From JBGSYJ01 sp041748075 (GTDB lineage Bacteria > Acidobacteriota > Thermoanaerobaculia > Gp7-AA8): a stretch of 64,000 nt of DNA. The notes beneath the pieces were generated by a model. The model was given only the letters and a program-made list of their open reading frames with translations, ran no database searches and had not been told where the DNA came from. The position numbers and the translations under genes are program-made. The stretch is from NCBI GenBank assembly GCA_041748075.1, contig JBGTDX010000127.1:1-64000 (forward strand), in the 5' to 3' direction. Below are positions 7,266 to 15,461 of this stretch, in pieces; positions within the stretch are counted from its first letter, which is position 1, and the number at the start of each line of letters is the position of its first letter.

Positions 7266-9116
7266 ATGACACGCAACATTCAGGTTCTCGACCGGGTCGC
7301 CCTCATGGGTCCGAACCTGCACTCTCACCAGCCCTGTATCAAGTGGAAGATAGACATCGGAGCCCTCGAGGAGCGGCCGTCGAATGTCATTCCCGGTTTC
7401 GTCGACCGCCTGATGGCGGTGATCCCTTCGTTGATCGAGCACCGTTGCTCGGAGGGGGTGCGCGGCGGATTCAAGACGCGGCTCGACCTCGGTACGTGGA
7501 TGGGACATGTAATGGAGCATGTTGCGCTGGAACTGCAGAACCTCGTGGGCTCGAGGGTCGGGTTCGGGAGGGCGCGGTCCGCGCGTGAGCATGGTGTCTA
7601 CTACGTGATTTACCAGTGCGAAGAGCGAGAGACGGGTATTGCGGCAGGAGAGCTCGCGCTGGACCTGATCGAACACCTCGTCGAGGAGAAGGATTTTCCA
7701 TTCGTCGAGAAGCTCGCGGAACTCCGTGCGTTGCATGAGAAATGCGTTCTCGATCCATGGACGCAGGAGGTTGTCGCCGCTGCGAAGAAGCGAAGGATCC
7801 CTGTGCTGCGGATCGACGAGTCGGATCAGGTGCTGCTCGGACAGGGAGAGCTGGCGAAGCGGCTCGAGAGTGCAACGGTGTCCACGTATTCAGCAGACGA
7901 AGTCATTGAGATGCTCTTTCCGTCCGGAGCGCCGTCCCGGATTCCGGTTGTCACGGTGACAGGTACAAACGGAAAAACAACAACTGCGAGGCTCCTCGGA
8001 CATATCGCACACGTGGCTGGATATCACGTTGGCCTCGCTACCACGGACGGCATATACATCCGTAACAACAACACATTGAAAGGGGATTTGACGGGTCCAC
8101 AGTCGGCGGCCACGGTTCTGCAGGATTCCGCTGTGAATTTCGCAGTTCTGGAGACCGCGCGCGGAGGAATTCTCCGTGCCGGACTCGGCTACGACTGGTC
8201 CGATGTCGCGATCGTCACGAACATCGCCGAAGATCACCTCGGGTTGCGGGGAGTGAACACGATAGAGGATCTGGCGCGAGTGAAGGCTGTGACGGTCGAG
8301 CGGGTCTTTCCGTCCGGTTACGCGGTGCTCAATGCCGAGGACGCGATGACGCCTCTGTTTCGCGAACATGCCGACTGCAACATCGCGCTGTTCGGGCTCG
8401 ATCCGGCCAGCGAGGACTTTCGCGCACACGTCGATTCCGGTGGACTCGGGGTGACGGTCGAAGACGATGCGATCGTCGTGTGCCAGGGCGACGCGCGAAC
8501 TTCGATCGCGACGCTGGGTGAGGTGCCGATCACGTTTGAAGGACGCGCGAAGTTCAACGTTGCCAACGTGCTTGCCGCGGTCGCTGCCGCCTGGGCGATG
8601 CGCCTTCGCATCGATTCGATCCGCTCTGCTCTTCGAACCTTCGTGCCTTCCGTTGACCAGACTCCAGGCAGGACGAACTTCATCGAGTTCGACGGGTTCA
8701 CGGTCGTCATCGACTATGCGCACAACCCCCACGGCGTCTCGGCCATGGCAGACTTCGTTCGCACCCTCGACAGGAAACGCTCGGTTGCGACGATTGCGGT
8801 GCCTGGGGACCGACGCGACGAAGACATCGAGGCGGTAGCGACAATCGCGGCGTCGGCATTCGACGAGGTGATTCTTCGCGAGGATTACCACCCCCGCGGG
8901 CGTAAGAGAGGGGAAGTTGCGGCGATCATGCACGCAGCGATGCTCCATGCCGGTTTCGACGAGTCGCTCATTCATGTCTGCACCGATGAGCTGGGCGCGC
9001 TCGAGCTTGGCCTGCAGATCTGCCGTGAGGGAGACCTGCTTCTCTACTTCGCTGACAAGGTCGATGAGGCTACCGAGTTTCTCGAGAGGAAACGGATGGA
9101 GAAAGCGGGGAAGTGA
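7266..9116 (+). CDS. Cyanophycin-synthetase-like Mur ligase lacking the ATP-grasp domain
   Basis: A 616-aa protein. Residues 1-165 match the N-terminal domain of cyanophycin synthetase (ALMGPNLHSHQPCI, EHRCSEGVRGGF, GTWMGHVMEHVALELQ). Residues 166-205 match only the first strand-helix of the CphA ATP-grasp domain (KKRRIPVLRIDESDQVLLGQG). From about 210 it goes straight into the Mur-ligase part: EMLFPSGAPSRIPVVTVTG, P-loop GTNGKTTT (about 233-240), LETARGGILRAGLGYDW, TNIAEDHLGL, and the C-terminal DYAHNPHG region. CphA is normally 850-900 aa, so roughly 280 residues are absent at a clean boundary. CphA uses ATP-grasp to add Asp and the Mur domain to add Arg, so this protein could catalyse at most the ligase half on a different acceptor. 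No cyanophycinase is nearby. Confidence 0.85.
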   Translation: MTRNIQVLDRVALMGPNLHSHQPCIKWKIDIGALEERPSNVIPGFVDRLMAVIPSLIEHRCSEGVRGGFKTRLDLGTWMGHVMEHVALELQNLVGSRVGFGRARSAREHGVYYVIYQCEERETGIAAGELALDLIEHLVEEKDFPFVEKLAELRALHEKCVLDPWTQEVVAAAKKRRIPVLRIDESDQVLLGQGELAKRLESATVSTYSADEVIEMLFPSGAPSRIPVVTVTGTNGKTTTARLLGHIAHVAGYHVGLATTDGIYIRNNNTLKGDLTGPQSAATVLQDSAVNFAVLETARGGILRAGLGYDWSDVAIVTNIAEDHLGLRGVNTIEDLARVKAVTVERVFPSGYAVLNAEDAMTPLFREHADCNIALFGLDPASEDFRAHVDSGGLGVTVEDDAIVVCQGDARTSIATLGEVPITFEGRAKFNVANVLAAVAAAWAMRLRIDSIRSALRTFVPSVDQTPGRTNFIEFDGFTVVIDYAHNPHGVSAMADFVRTLDRKRSVATIAVPGDRRDEDIEAVATIAASAFDEVILREDYHPRGRKRGEVAAIMHAAMLHAGFDESLIHVCTDELGALELGLQICREGDLLLYFADKVDEATEFLERKRMEKAGK

Positions 9117-9346
9117 GATCTGTCAGACGATGAGGCGAACATGTTGCCCTCAGGTCGACTGCGGTCCTGCTCGCCATAATCGTCGCGATATGATGATCGT
9201 CCACGTGGCAATTCATCCCGGCCAAAGTCTCGATTCGAGAAATCCTGGCTCCTCGGGTACTCGTCAGAGGAACTGCCCTGGCTGGAGGGGGTTCTCCCGC
9301 GCTCATTTCCCTCGAAGTCGCTGCGATTTCTACTTCGGTTCGGCAT
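9044..9346 (-). CDS. Small Arg/Ser/Asp/Gly-rich disordered protein, 100 aa
   Basis: The ATG at 9346 is preceded on the minus strand by AAGGAGGGCAT, a near-ideal ribosome site. The protein begins MPNRSRNRSDFEGNERGR and stays rich in R, S, D, G and Y for about 70 residues, so it is probably disordered. Its last ~24 codons overlap the 3' end of the convergent ligase gene by 73 nt, and the composition changes there. The true C-terminus may therefore have been lost or shifted. I do not recognise a family with confidence. Confidence 0.5.
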   Translation of the reverse strand: MPNRSRNRSDFEGNERGRTPSSQGSSSDEYPRSQDFSNRDFGRDELPRGRSSYRDDYGEQDRSRPEGNMFASSSDRSHFPAFSIRFLSRNSVASSTLSAK

Positions 9347-9527
9347 ATGCCCTCCTTTTTGGAACGTGGTTATGACCGCTTTCTCAGGCTGTTATTCGCA
9401 TGAATTGTTCCGCAATGAGGGCGCAACCTGCGGCGGGCCTGTTCAAAAGGGGACTATCCAAGTGCCCTGATGGGGCGTAATGTATTTTTTTCCTGTCATA
9501 GCTGACTCATGCAACGGGAGTATGGTG

Positions 9528-10676
9528 ATGAACCGAAACGTGCTGCTTGTAGTGGACGACGACCCGGCGGTGACCGAAGGTCTGGCGGCCGGTCTGTATG
9601 GTTCCACACGCACGATCGTCACCTGCCAGACAGTGGAAGCAGCTGAGGTGATCGTCGAAGAGATGCATCCTTCGGCCGTCATCAGCGACATCCAGCTTTC
9701 CGGACGGTTCGATTTCGACGGGCTCCGCTTGATGAGTCACGTGGCACTTCATTCTCCGGAGACGGCGGTCGTTCTGATGAGTGGATCGGGAACGGACGGG
9801 CTGGCCGCGGAGGCCGCGCGCCGCGGTGCCCTGGCGTTTCTTCAGAAACCATTCGGTCTCGATGAGATCGAAAAGCTGCTGACCTCCGCGAACACGCAAT
9901 CGATAACTGGCAACGGATTCCGTCAGGACGAGGACGTGATTCGAATTCCCCTGATGGAGGACATCATCGCGAGCGAATCGCTGTTTGCGCGATTCCAGCC
10001 GATCGTGGACCTACAGACAGACGGCCGAGCTCATGGCTATGAGTCGCTCATCCGATTTATCACTCCCTCGCCGCTGGCAAATCCGGTTGCATTGTTCCGT
10101 TACGCTGCGCGAAGCCAGAAGCTGGTGGATCTGGACCTTGCGTGCATCGACCGCGGAATGCGGTACGGCTGTGTGCTCGCACTCCAGGGTTATCTGTTCG
10201 TGAATGTGCATCCCAACAGCTTCGAGAGGTGGGACAGTCTCGAGAAAGCGATTCTATCGAGCCAGGAGGGCTATGGGCTCACGCCCGGCGGGATTGTGCT
10301 GGAGATCACCGAGCAGGTGGGCTTCGACGCGAATGCCGCGACGTTCGCTGGATTCGAGCGCCTGCGGAATCTGGGCTTCCGTTTCGCGCTGGACGATGTG
10401 GGTGCCGGATTCTCGCACCTCGAGTATGTCGACAGGATCAAACCCTCGTACCTCAAGATCAGCCAGCAGCTCGGGTCCGGATTCGAGACCGACGCGACGC
10501 GCATCAAGATCGTCCGCAACGTCGTATCCCTGGCAAAAGAGCTCGACTGCCAGGTGATTCTCGAAGGCGTCGAAACTGCCGAGACGGCAGCGGCTGCGCG
10601 CGACATGGGGATCGAGCTCGCTCAGGGGTATCTCTACTCCCAGGCAGTCGACGCCGCGCAACTCCTCGCGGCTTGA
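9528..10676 (+). CDS. Response regulator with receiver and EAL domains
   Basis: A 382-aa protein. The receiver domain covers residues 1-120 (LLVVDDDP, phospho-acceptor Asp54 in VISDIQLSG, LQKPFG). An EAL domain covers about 145-382. The EAL motif reads YESL, with NVHPNSF, LEITEQ, ALDDVGAGFSHL, YLKIS and EGVET. Metal and general-base positions appear kept, but the canonical DDFGTG is DDVGAG, so c-di-GMP phosphodiesterase activity is likely but not certain. The start at ATG 9528 is preferred over upstream ATGs (9480, 9522) because GGGAG sits 7 nt before it. No partner kinase is adjacent. Confidence 0.85.
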   Translation: MNRNVLLVVDDDPAVTEGLAAGLYGSTRTIVTCQTVEAAEVIVEEMHPSAVISDIQLSGRFDFDGLRLMSHVALHSPETAVVLMSGSGTDGLAAEAARRGALAFLQKPFGLDEIEKLLTSANTQSITGNGFRQDEDVIRIPLMEDIIASESLFARFQPIVDLQTDGRAHGYESLIRFITPSPLANPVALFRYAARSQKLVDLDLACIDRGMRYGCVLALQGYLFVNVHPNSFERWDSLEKAILSSQEGYGLTPGGIVLEITEQVGFDANAATFAGFERLRNLGFRFALDDVGAGFSHLEYVDRIKPSYLKISQQLGSGFETDATRIKIVRNVVSLAKELDCQVILEGVETAETAAAARDMGIELAQGYLYSQAVDAAQLLAA

Positions 10677-10939
10677 GACCGTGGGTTCAACCGCTTTTCA
10701 GTGCTGGTCGTCAGCGGGCCTCGTTTTCCACCGATCCCGGAAGTCGCATGCGCAGCGGGAGGGGAGCCATCACCGTACGGATTGCGCGCACGGCTGCGTA
10801 TTCGAGCAACCAGCGCAGCCTGCTCCGTCGCCATCGCTGGATTTTCCTGGTCGTTCTCAGTTGTGTTCCCGGCAGGTCCTGTTCAACAATGGAGGAGCGG
10901 TCCATTTGCCTCGGCGCCTGCAGGCGTCAGCCTTGTCCT

Positions 10940-11725
10940 ATGAGTCAATCTTTCTTTCAGCCCGACGGGTTCGTCCGTTCGGAAAGCGCGCATTCTACCT
11001 CCGGGGCTGTGAGCTGTCTGTGCAGACCGGAGCTTGCGGAGGACCTGGCGCGCGCTTACGAGAGGCATACATGGATCTACGACGCATTCGTCGAGCAGGC
11101 AGGCGTTCAGAGTCTTCGGGGACGCAGGCCCGTACTGGCGGGAGAACTCGGTGGAAGCGAGGTTGTCGTCAAGCGCCTGTTTCATGGGGGGACCGTTGCC
11201 AATCTCTGGAAGGACCGCTTTCTGGGATCGGGCCGGATCACCAGCCATATTCCGCTCGCCGACTTTCTCAACAGCCACGGGATCGCCACCCCGCGTGTGC
11301 TGTTCGCGTCCTGGCGCCGCTCATGGGGCGTAGTCCGCGGAGAGGTCGGGTTCGAGAAACTCGCTGGAGGCGTGGACGCCGACCGTTACTTCTTCGTATC
11401 AGAAGAGCCACCGAGTGACTGGAACGTGACCGCGGAAAGGATCGGACAGCTCGTCGCCTCAATGCATCGCCTGAACTTTCTTCATAGTGACCTGAACCTC
11501 ATGAACTTTCATGTCGGGCCGGGAGAGCAGATCTATATACTCGACCTCGACAACAGCGCCCTTCCGAACGGTGGGGTTGCCCCGGGCGCTCGACGGCGCA
11601 ATCTCGGGCGTCTGGAGCGGTCGATTCGGAAGCAGGGGAGGGAAAGACCTCGCGAGTACGTTGAGGCCGTCATCGAGACTGTCCGGCAAGCCTACAGGGC
11701 CACGCGAGTACCCGCGAATGGGTGA
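10940..11725 (+). CDS. LPS-core kinase of the KdkA/WaaP family
   Basis: A 261-aa kinase-fold protein. It shows GGSEVVVKRLFHGG (Lys for ATP binding), RFLGSGRITSHIPLADFL, HGIATPRVL, the catalytic-loop pattern LHSDLNLMNFH (Asp and Asn), and YILDLDNS (metal-binding Asp). This is the layout of 3-deoxy-D-manno-octulosonic acid kinases, which phosphorylate Kdo of the LPS inner core at the inner membrane. The start at ATG 10940 is tentative; an in-frame ATG at 10889 is possible and neither has a strong ribosome site. The stop overlaps the start of the next LPS gene (ATGGGTGA), pointing to translational coupling. Confidence 0.8.
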   Translation: MSQSFFQPDGFVRSESAHSTSGAVSCLCRPELAEDLARAYERHTWIYDAFVEQAGVQSLRGRRPVLAGELGGSEVVVKRLFHGGTVANLWKDRFLGSGRITSHIPLADFLNSHGIATPRVLFASWRRSWGVVRGEVGFEKLAGGVDADRYFFVSEEPPSDWNVTAERIGQLVASMHRLNFLHSDLNLMNFHVGPGEQIYILDLDNSALPNGGVAPGARRRNLGRLERSIRKQGRERPREYVEAVIETVRQAYRATRVPANG

Positions 11726-12776
11726 TCCCAAAAGCATCTGCGTCGTCCGGCTGTCTGCGATCGGCGACGTGATCCACACCCTCTCGCTCGTCAACGGTCT
11801 CCGCCGCGGGTTTCCCTTCTCCCGGGTGACCTGGGTCATTCAGCCGGTGCCGCACCAGCTCGTGCGGCATCAGAGTGCGGTCGACGAGTTCATTGTCTTC
11901 GATCCCCGCGGAGGCCTGGCCGCCTGGCGCGAGTTGTACGGCACACTCTCCGAGCGCGACTTCGATCTGGTGCTCGTACCGCAGATCAGCGCCAAGGCGT
12001 GGATCGTAGCGCGGCTGATCCATTCGGTCAGACGGATGGGCTTCGACCTCCGGAGGTCGCGCGATTTCCACTGGCTGATGACGAATCATCATCTCCCCTT
12101 CCGGGAGCGGCGGCACGTTCAGGATGAACAGCTCGAGTTTCTGGAAGCACTCGGCGTAACCCGCAAGCCGGTCTCCTGGGATCTGGTCGTAACGGACGAG
12201 GAGAAGTCGCGGGCGCGGGAATTCTACTCACAGTTTGATCGGCCGGTGGTCGCGCTGGTCGTGGCGACTTCGAGAGAAGAGAAAGACTGGACGCCCGAAG
12301 GATATGCCCGGGTGATCGAAGCGCTCGACGGGGACTTTCATATGCAGCCCCTCCTCGTCGGCGGACCTAGCCCGAAAGAACGTCGGATCGTCGAGCAGAT
12401 TCGCGCGGAGTCGCGCGTCGAGCCCGCGGTCGCGCTCGACGGTCCCCTGCGCGACACCCTCTGGAAATTGTGGGGCGCCGACCTGATCATCTCGCCCGAT
12501 ACAGGTCCCCTTCACGCGGCGATCGCGCTCGGTAAGCCTGTGATCGGGCTCTACGGCTATTCAGACCCACGGCGGTGTGGTCCGTATCTGCGATGCTCGG
12601 ATCTGCTGGTCGACATGTTCGGAAATGATGGCGATCCGGGCCCGATCACCAGACGAAACAGACCGGGCCGGATGCATGCGATCACTCCGGAACATGTGCT
12701 GAGCAAGGTTGCGCTCGCGGAGCAGCGATACCTCGAAGAAGGCTACCTGCAACGTCGCGCCGTGGAGGCTGAATGA
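11718..12776 (+). CDS. Glycosyltransferase family 9 (ADP-heptose:LPS heptosyltransferase-like)
   Basis: A 352-aa GT9 enzyme. The N-terminal MGDPKSICVVRLSAIGDV matches the ADP-heptose transferase signature. Later parts include DFDLVLVPQ, VVATSREEKDWTPEGYARVI and the donor-site segment ISPDTGPLHAAIALGKPVIGLYG. It would add heptose to the LPS core on the cytoplasmic face. The ATG at 11718 overlaps the upstream kinase stop by 8 nt, so both are probably made from one transcript. The C-terminus is highly charged. Confidence 0.9.
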   Translation: MGDPKSICVVRLSAIGDVIHTLSLVNGLRRGFPFSRVTWVIQPVPHQLVRHQSAVDEFIVFDPRGGLAAWRELYGTLSERDFDLVLVPQISAKAWIVARLIHSVRRMGFDLRRSRDFHWLMTNHHLPFRERRHVQDEQLEFLEALGVTRKPVSWDLVVTDEEKSRAREFYSQFDRPVVALVVATSREEKDWTPEGYARVIEALDGDFHMQPLLVGGPSPKERRIVEQIRAESRVEPAVALDGPLRDTLWKLWGADLIISPDTGPLHAAIALGKPVIGLYGYSDPRRCGPYLRCSDLLVDMFGNDGDPGPITRRNRPGRMHAITPEHVLSKVALAEQRYLEEGYLQRRAVEAE

Positions 12777-12782
12777 CAGGAT

Positions 12783-12801
12783 GGCGCGCCTACCGCGCGC
12801 C
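12783..12801. terminator. GC hairpin between convergent genes
   Basis: GGCGCGC (12783-12789) pairs with GCGCGCC (12795-12801) across a 5-base loop, 7 nt after the heptosyltransferase stop and before the convergent oxidoreductase. No T-run follows, so it is only a possible terminator. Confidence 0.35.
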
Positions 12802-12872
12802 ACGTGTTGGTTCATGTCCGCCACACCGGCGTCAGCCATTCACCCGCTCGGGATGACAGCCTCCAACACAAA

Positions 12873-13961
12873 TCAGAATCCGGCCGGCGCGTTCTGCCTG
12901 GGATCCGGCACGCTCCCGATGCTCACCCATCCACCACCCGCATGATGGGATTCGCGCACCGCGTCGAGCACCTGCTGCTGGCGAAGGCCATCCTCGAACG
13001 TTGCACCCGGGAAAAGGGCGCCGCGATTGCCTTCATCGAGCGCCTCCCGGAGCGCATGTCCGAGATGAACCGTGGCGGTTCCGAATGCGCCGCCAGGAGA
13101 GTCGCCTGTGACCTCCGGCTCCCCTTCGAAAACCTTCTCCCACGGGCCTACTGAACTTGCAGCGAAGAGGGACGTTTCACGAAGGTTAAGACCGCCGTTC
13201 TCACCGTGAAGAGTGATGGTGGTGGGCTCATCGACGGCAGCCACTACACTCAGCGAAACGGCTGCGACCGCTCCTCTGGCAAACCTGACGTGAAAAGAAG
13301 CGAAGTCATCCGAAGTGACGGCTCGCTGGGATCCGTTCCAGGGGCGGGAGGTGACGAACGTGTGCAGTACGGCCTGAACTGCGTCGATTTCGCCTCCGAG
13401 GTGCCGGAGCGCGTCGATTGCGTGAGAGCCGACAGCTCCAAGGACGCCTCCGCCCTGAGACTCGTCGCTCCACCAGTTCCAGGGTCGGTCGCTCGCGCCG
13501 CGGGAAGGACTCGAGTAGCGGACCTCGGCATGACGCAGGTCGCCGATCGAAGCGAGTCTCGTCCGCGCTTCGGCCCAGGAGGGGAGGAACCGGAGCTCGT
13601 GGTCGATCAGACTGATCTGATCGGGTCGCGACCGGGCCTCACGCAGCATCGCCTGGGCTTCGGTGGCATTCATTGCCGTCGGTTTCTCGCTCAGGACGTG
13701 TTTCCCGGCGCGTAGTGCTTCGGTGGCCATCTCCATGTGCGTCGATGGAGGAGTGACGATCGATACGAGCTCGACGTTTGCGTCATGAACCAGCTGACGC
13801 CAATCGTCATACGCAGTACCGACCTTCAGGGATGCAGCTTTCTCACGGGTCTTGTCCGGGCTCTTCCCGGCGATGGCGACCACATCGAGTCCCGCGCTTC
13901 GAAACGCCGGCACCTGAACGCGCGCGCCCCATCCAGTTCCAATAATGCCGACCCTTGCCAT
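12873..13961 (-). CDS. Gfo/Idh/MocA-family NAD(P)-dependent oxidoreductase
   Basis: A 362-aa protein with a Rossmann N-terminus (VGIIGTGWGARVQVPAF), the family substrate and cofactor motif HVLSEKPTAMN (Lys in EKP), and a C-terminal alpha/beta substrate domain with GGGVLGAVGSHAIDALRHL. Such enzymes oxidise or reduce sugars, inositols or related alcohols; the substrate cannot be read from sequence. The start is ATG 13961. It is convergent with the LPS pair and divergent from the lysine-dehydrogenase-like gene. Confidence 0.9.
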   Translation of the reverse strand: MARVGIIGTGWGARVQVPAFRSAGLDVVAIAGKSPDKTREKAASLKVGTAYDDWRQLVHDANVELVSIVTPPSTHMEMATEALRAGKHVLSEKPTAMNATEAQAMLREARSRPDQISLIDHELRFLPSWAEARTRLASIGDLRHAEVRYSSPSRGASDRPWNWWSDESQGGGVLGAVGSHAIDALRHLGGEIDAVQAVLHTFVTSRPWNGSQRAVTSDDFASFHVRFARGAVAAVSLSVVAAVDEPTTITLHGENGGLNLRETSLFAASSVGPWEKVFEGEPEVTGDSPGGAFGTATVHLGHALREALDEGNRGALFPGATFEDGLRQQQVLDAVRESHHAGGGWVSIGSVPDPRQNAPAGF

Positions 13962-14112
13962 GCGGGGAGTGTATTTGATTTGCAGAGTGGAGAGTAGACA
14001 AGTAGCGCCGAACGCCTATACCGTCGCTGGCGCAGTCGGAAAACAGGAGGGCGGGCTACTGACTCCTCTGTTCTGTGTACTGCCTGCTCCATTCAACAGG
14101 AGGCCTCAAACA

Positions 14113-15285
14113 TTGAACTACCTCATCCTCGGTGCTGGCCGCATGGGTTTCGGTGCGGCATTCGATCTGATTCACAACGCCGGTGCGGAGGGGGTGACCA
14201 TTGCAGACGTCGATCTCTCGCGCGCGCAGGATGCGGCGGGCCGGATCGGTACGGACCGGATCAACCCCGTCGCGCTCGATGTGACCAGGGACAGAGCGGT
14301 GCTCGAGCTCATGCGAAAGCACGACGCTGTGATCAGCTGTGTGGTGTATCACCACAACGTGCGCCTTGCAAAGCTCGCGATTGCAGCATCTGTCCATTTC
14401 TGTGATCTCGGTGGAAACAACGACGTAGTCGAAGCCGAGCTCGCACTGGATGAAGAAGCACGTGCCGCGGGAATCAACGTAATTCCTGACTGCGGACTGG
14501 CTCCCGGGATGGTTGCGGTGCTCGCCGCGCACGGAATCGACCGGTTCGATAGTGTCGATTCAGTTCAAATCCGCGTTGGAGGACTTCCGCAGAATCCGAA
14601 GCCGCCCTTGAATTACCAGATCGTTTTTTCAGTCGAGGGACTCATCAATGAGTACGTTGAGCCCGCTCGCGTACTTCGCGATGGTCAGATTGTTACGGTG
14701 CCCTCGATGGGCGAGCTCGAAACGCTCGAATTTCCTCCACCATTCGGACTGATGGAAGCGTTTCAGACCTCCGGCGGAACCTCGACACTTCCCCAGACGT
14801 ACCTCGGCCGGCTGAAGAACCTCGATTACAAGACGATCCGCTATCCGGGTCACTGCCAGCAGTTCAGAACGCTCATCGATCTGGGCCTGGCGAGCAGTGA
14901 GCCGATCGTCATCGATGGCGAGGACGTGAAACCGCGCCGTCTGCTCGGTGAACTGCTCACGCGACATCTTCCAGCGGATGAGCCTGATGTCGTACTCGTC
15001 CGGCTGGATTTCGCAGGCAAGGCTGGAGGAGATGATCAGGTTTTGCGCTACCAGATCATCGACCGCTCCGACGAGGCCCGCGGTTTGAGCGCAATGATGC
15101 GCACGACTGCCTTTCCCGCGTCGATCGTCGCCCAGATGATGGTGCGAGGCGAGACGTTCGCGAAGGGAGCGCTTCCACAGGAGCGTTGCATTCCTCCGGA
15201 CCCGTTCGTCCAGGCTCTGCGCAAAAGGGGGATCCGGATGGAGGAGTCCAACGCGAAGGGGCGGAGTATGGCCGCACTGGGCTGA
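14113..15285 (+). CDS. Saccharopine-dehydrogenase-family protein, L-lysine 6-dehydrogenase-like
   Basis: A 390-aa NAD(P)-dependent enzyme. It starts LNYLILGAGRMGFGAAFDL from a TTG at 14113 with AGGAGG 9 nt upstream; the open frame reaches 13945 but that extension is not homologous. Downstream motifs fit lysine 6-dehydrogenases closely: FCDLGGN, IPDCGLAPGMV, VGGLPQNPKPPLNYQIVFS, EAFQTSGGTSTLPQ and LDYKTIRYPGH. The expected reaction is oxidative deamination of the lysine epsilon-amino group to allysine (piperideine-6-carboxylate). A related role on another amino acid is possible. No other lysine-catabolic gene adjoins it. Confidence 0.85.
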   Translation: MNYLILGAGRMGFGAAFDLIHNAGAEGVTIADVDLSRAQDAAGRIGTDRINPVALDVTRDRAVLELMRKHDAVISCVVYHHNVRLAKLAIAASVHFCDLGGNNDVVEAELALDEEARAAGINVIPDCGLAPGMVAVLAAHGIDRFDSVDSVQIRVGGLPQNPKPPLNYQIVFSVEGLINEYVEPARVLRDGQIVTVPSMGELETLEFPPPFGLMEAFQTSGGTSTLPQTYLGRLKNLDYKTIRYPGHCQQFRTLIDLGLASSEPIVIDGEDVKPRRLLGELLTRHLPADEPDVVLVRLDFAGKAGGDDQVLRYQIIDRSDEARGLSAMMRTTAFPASIVAQMMVRGETFAKGALPQERCIPPDPFVQALRKRGIRMEESNAKGRSMAALG

Positions 15286-15461
15286 TCCAGCGAAGAACCT
15301 GCAGGCTTCGCCTCGCGCGGGAGGGGTGACTTGCGATGGGCGCGCAGGGACGCTTTTCCTTCGCTATGACTCCTCAAACTGGTAGACTCCAAAATCGATG
15401 GTTGGCTGAATGCGCTGGCATATCCTGCTTCAGTTGCGCGCGGGGCCGAGATAAGAATTCA

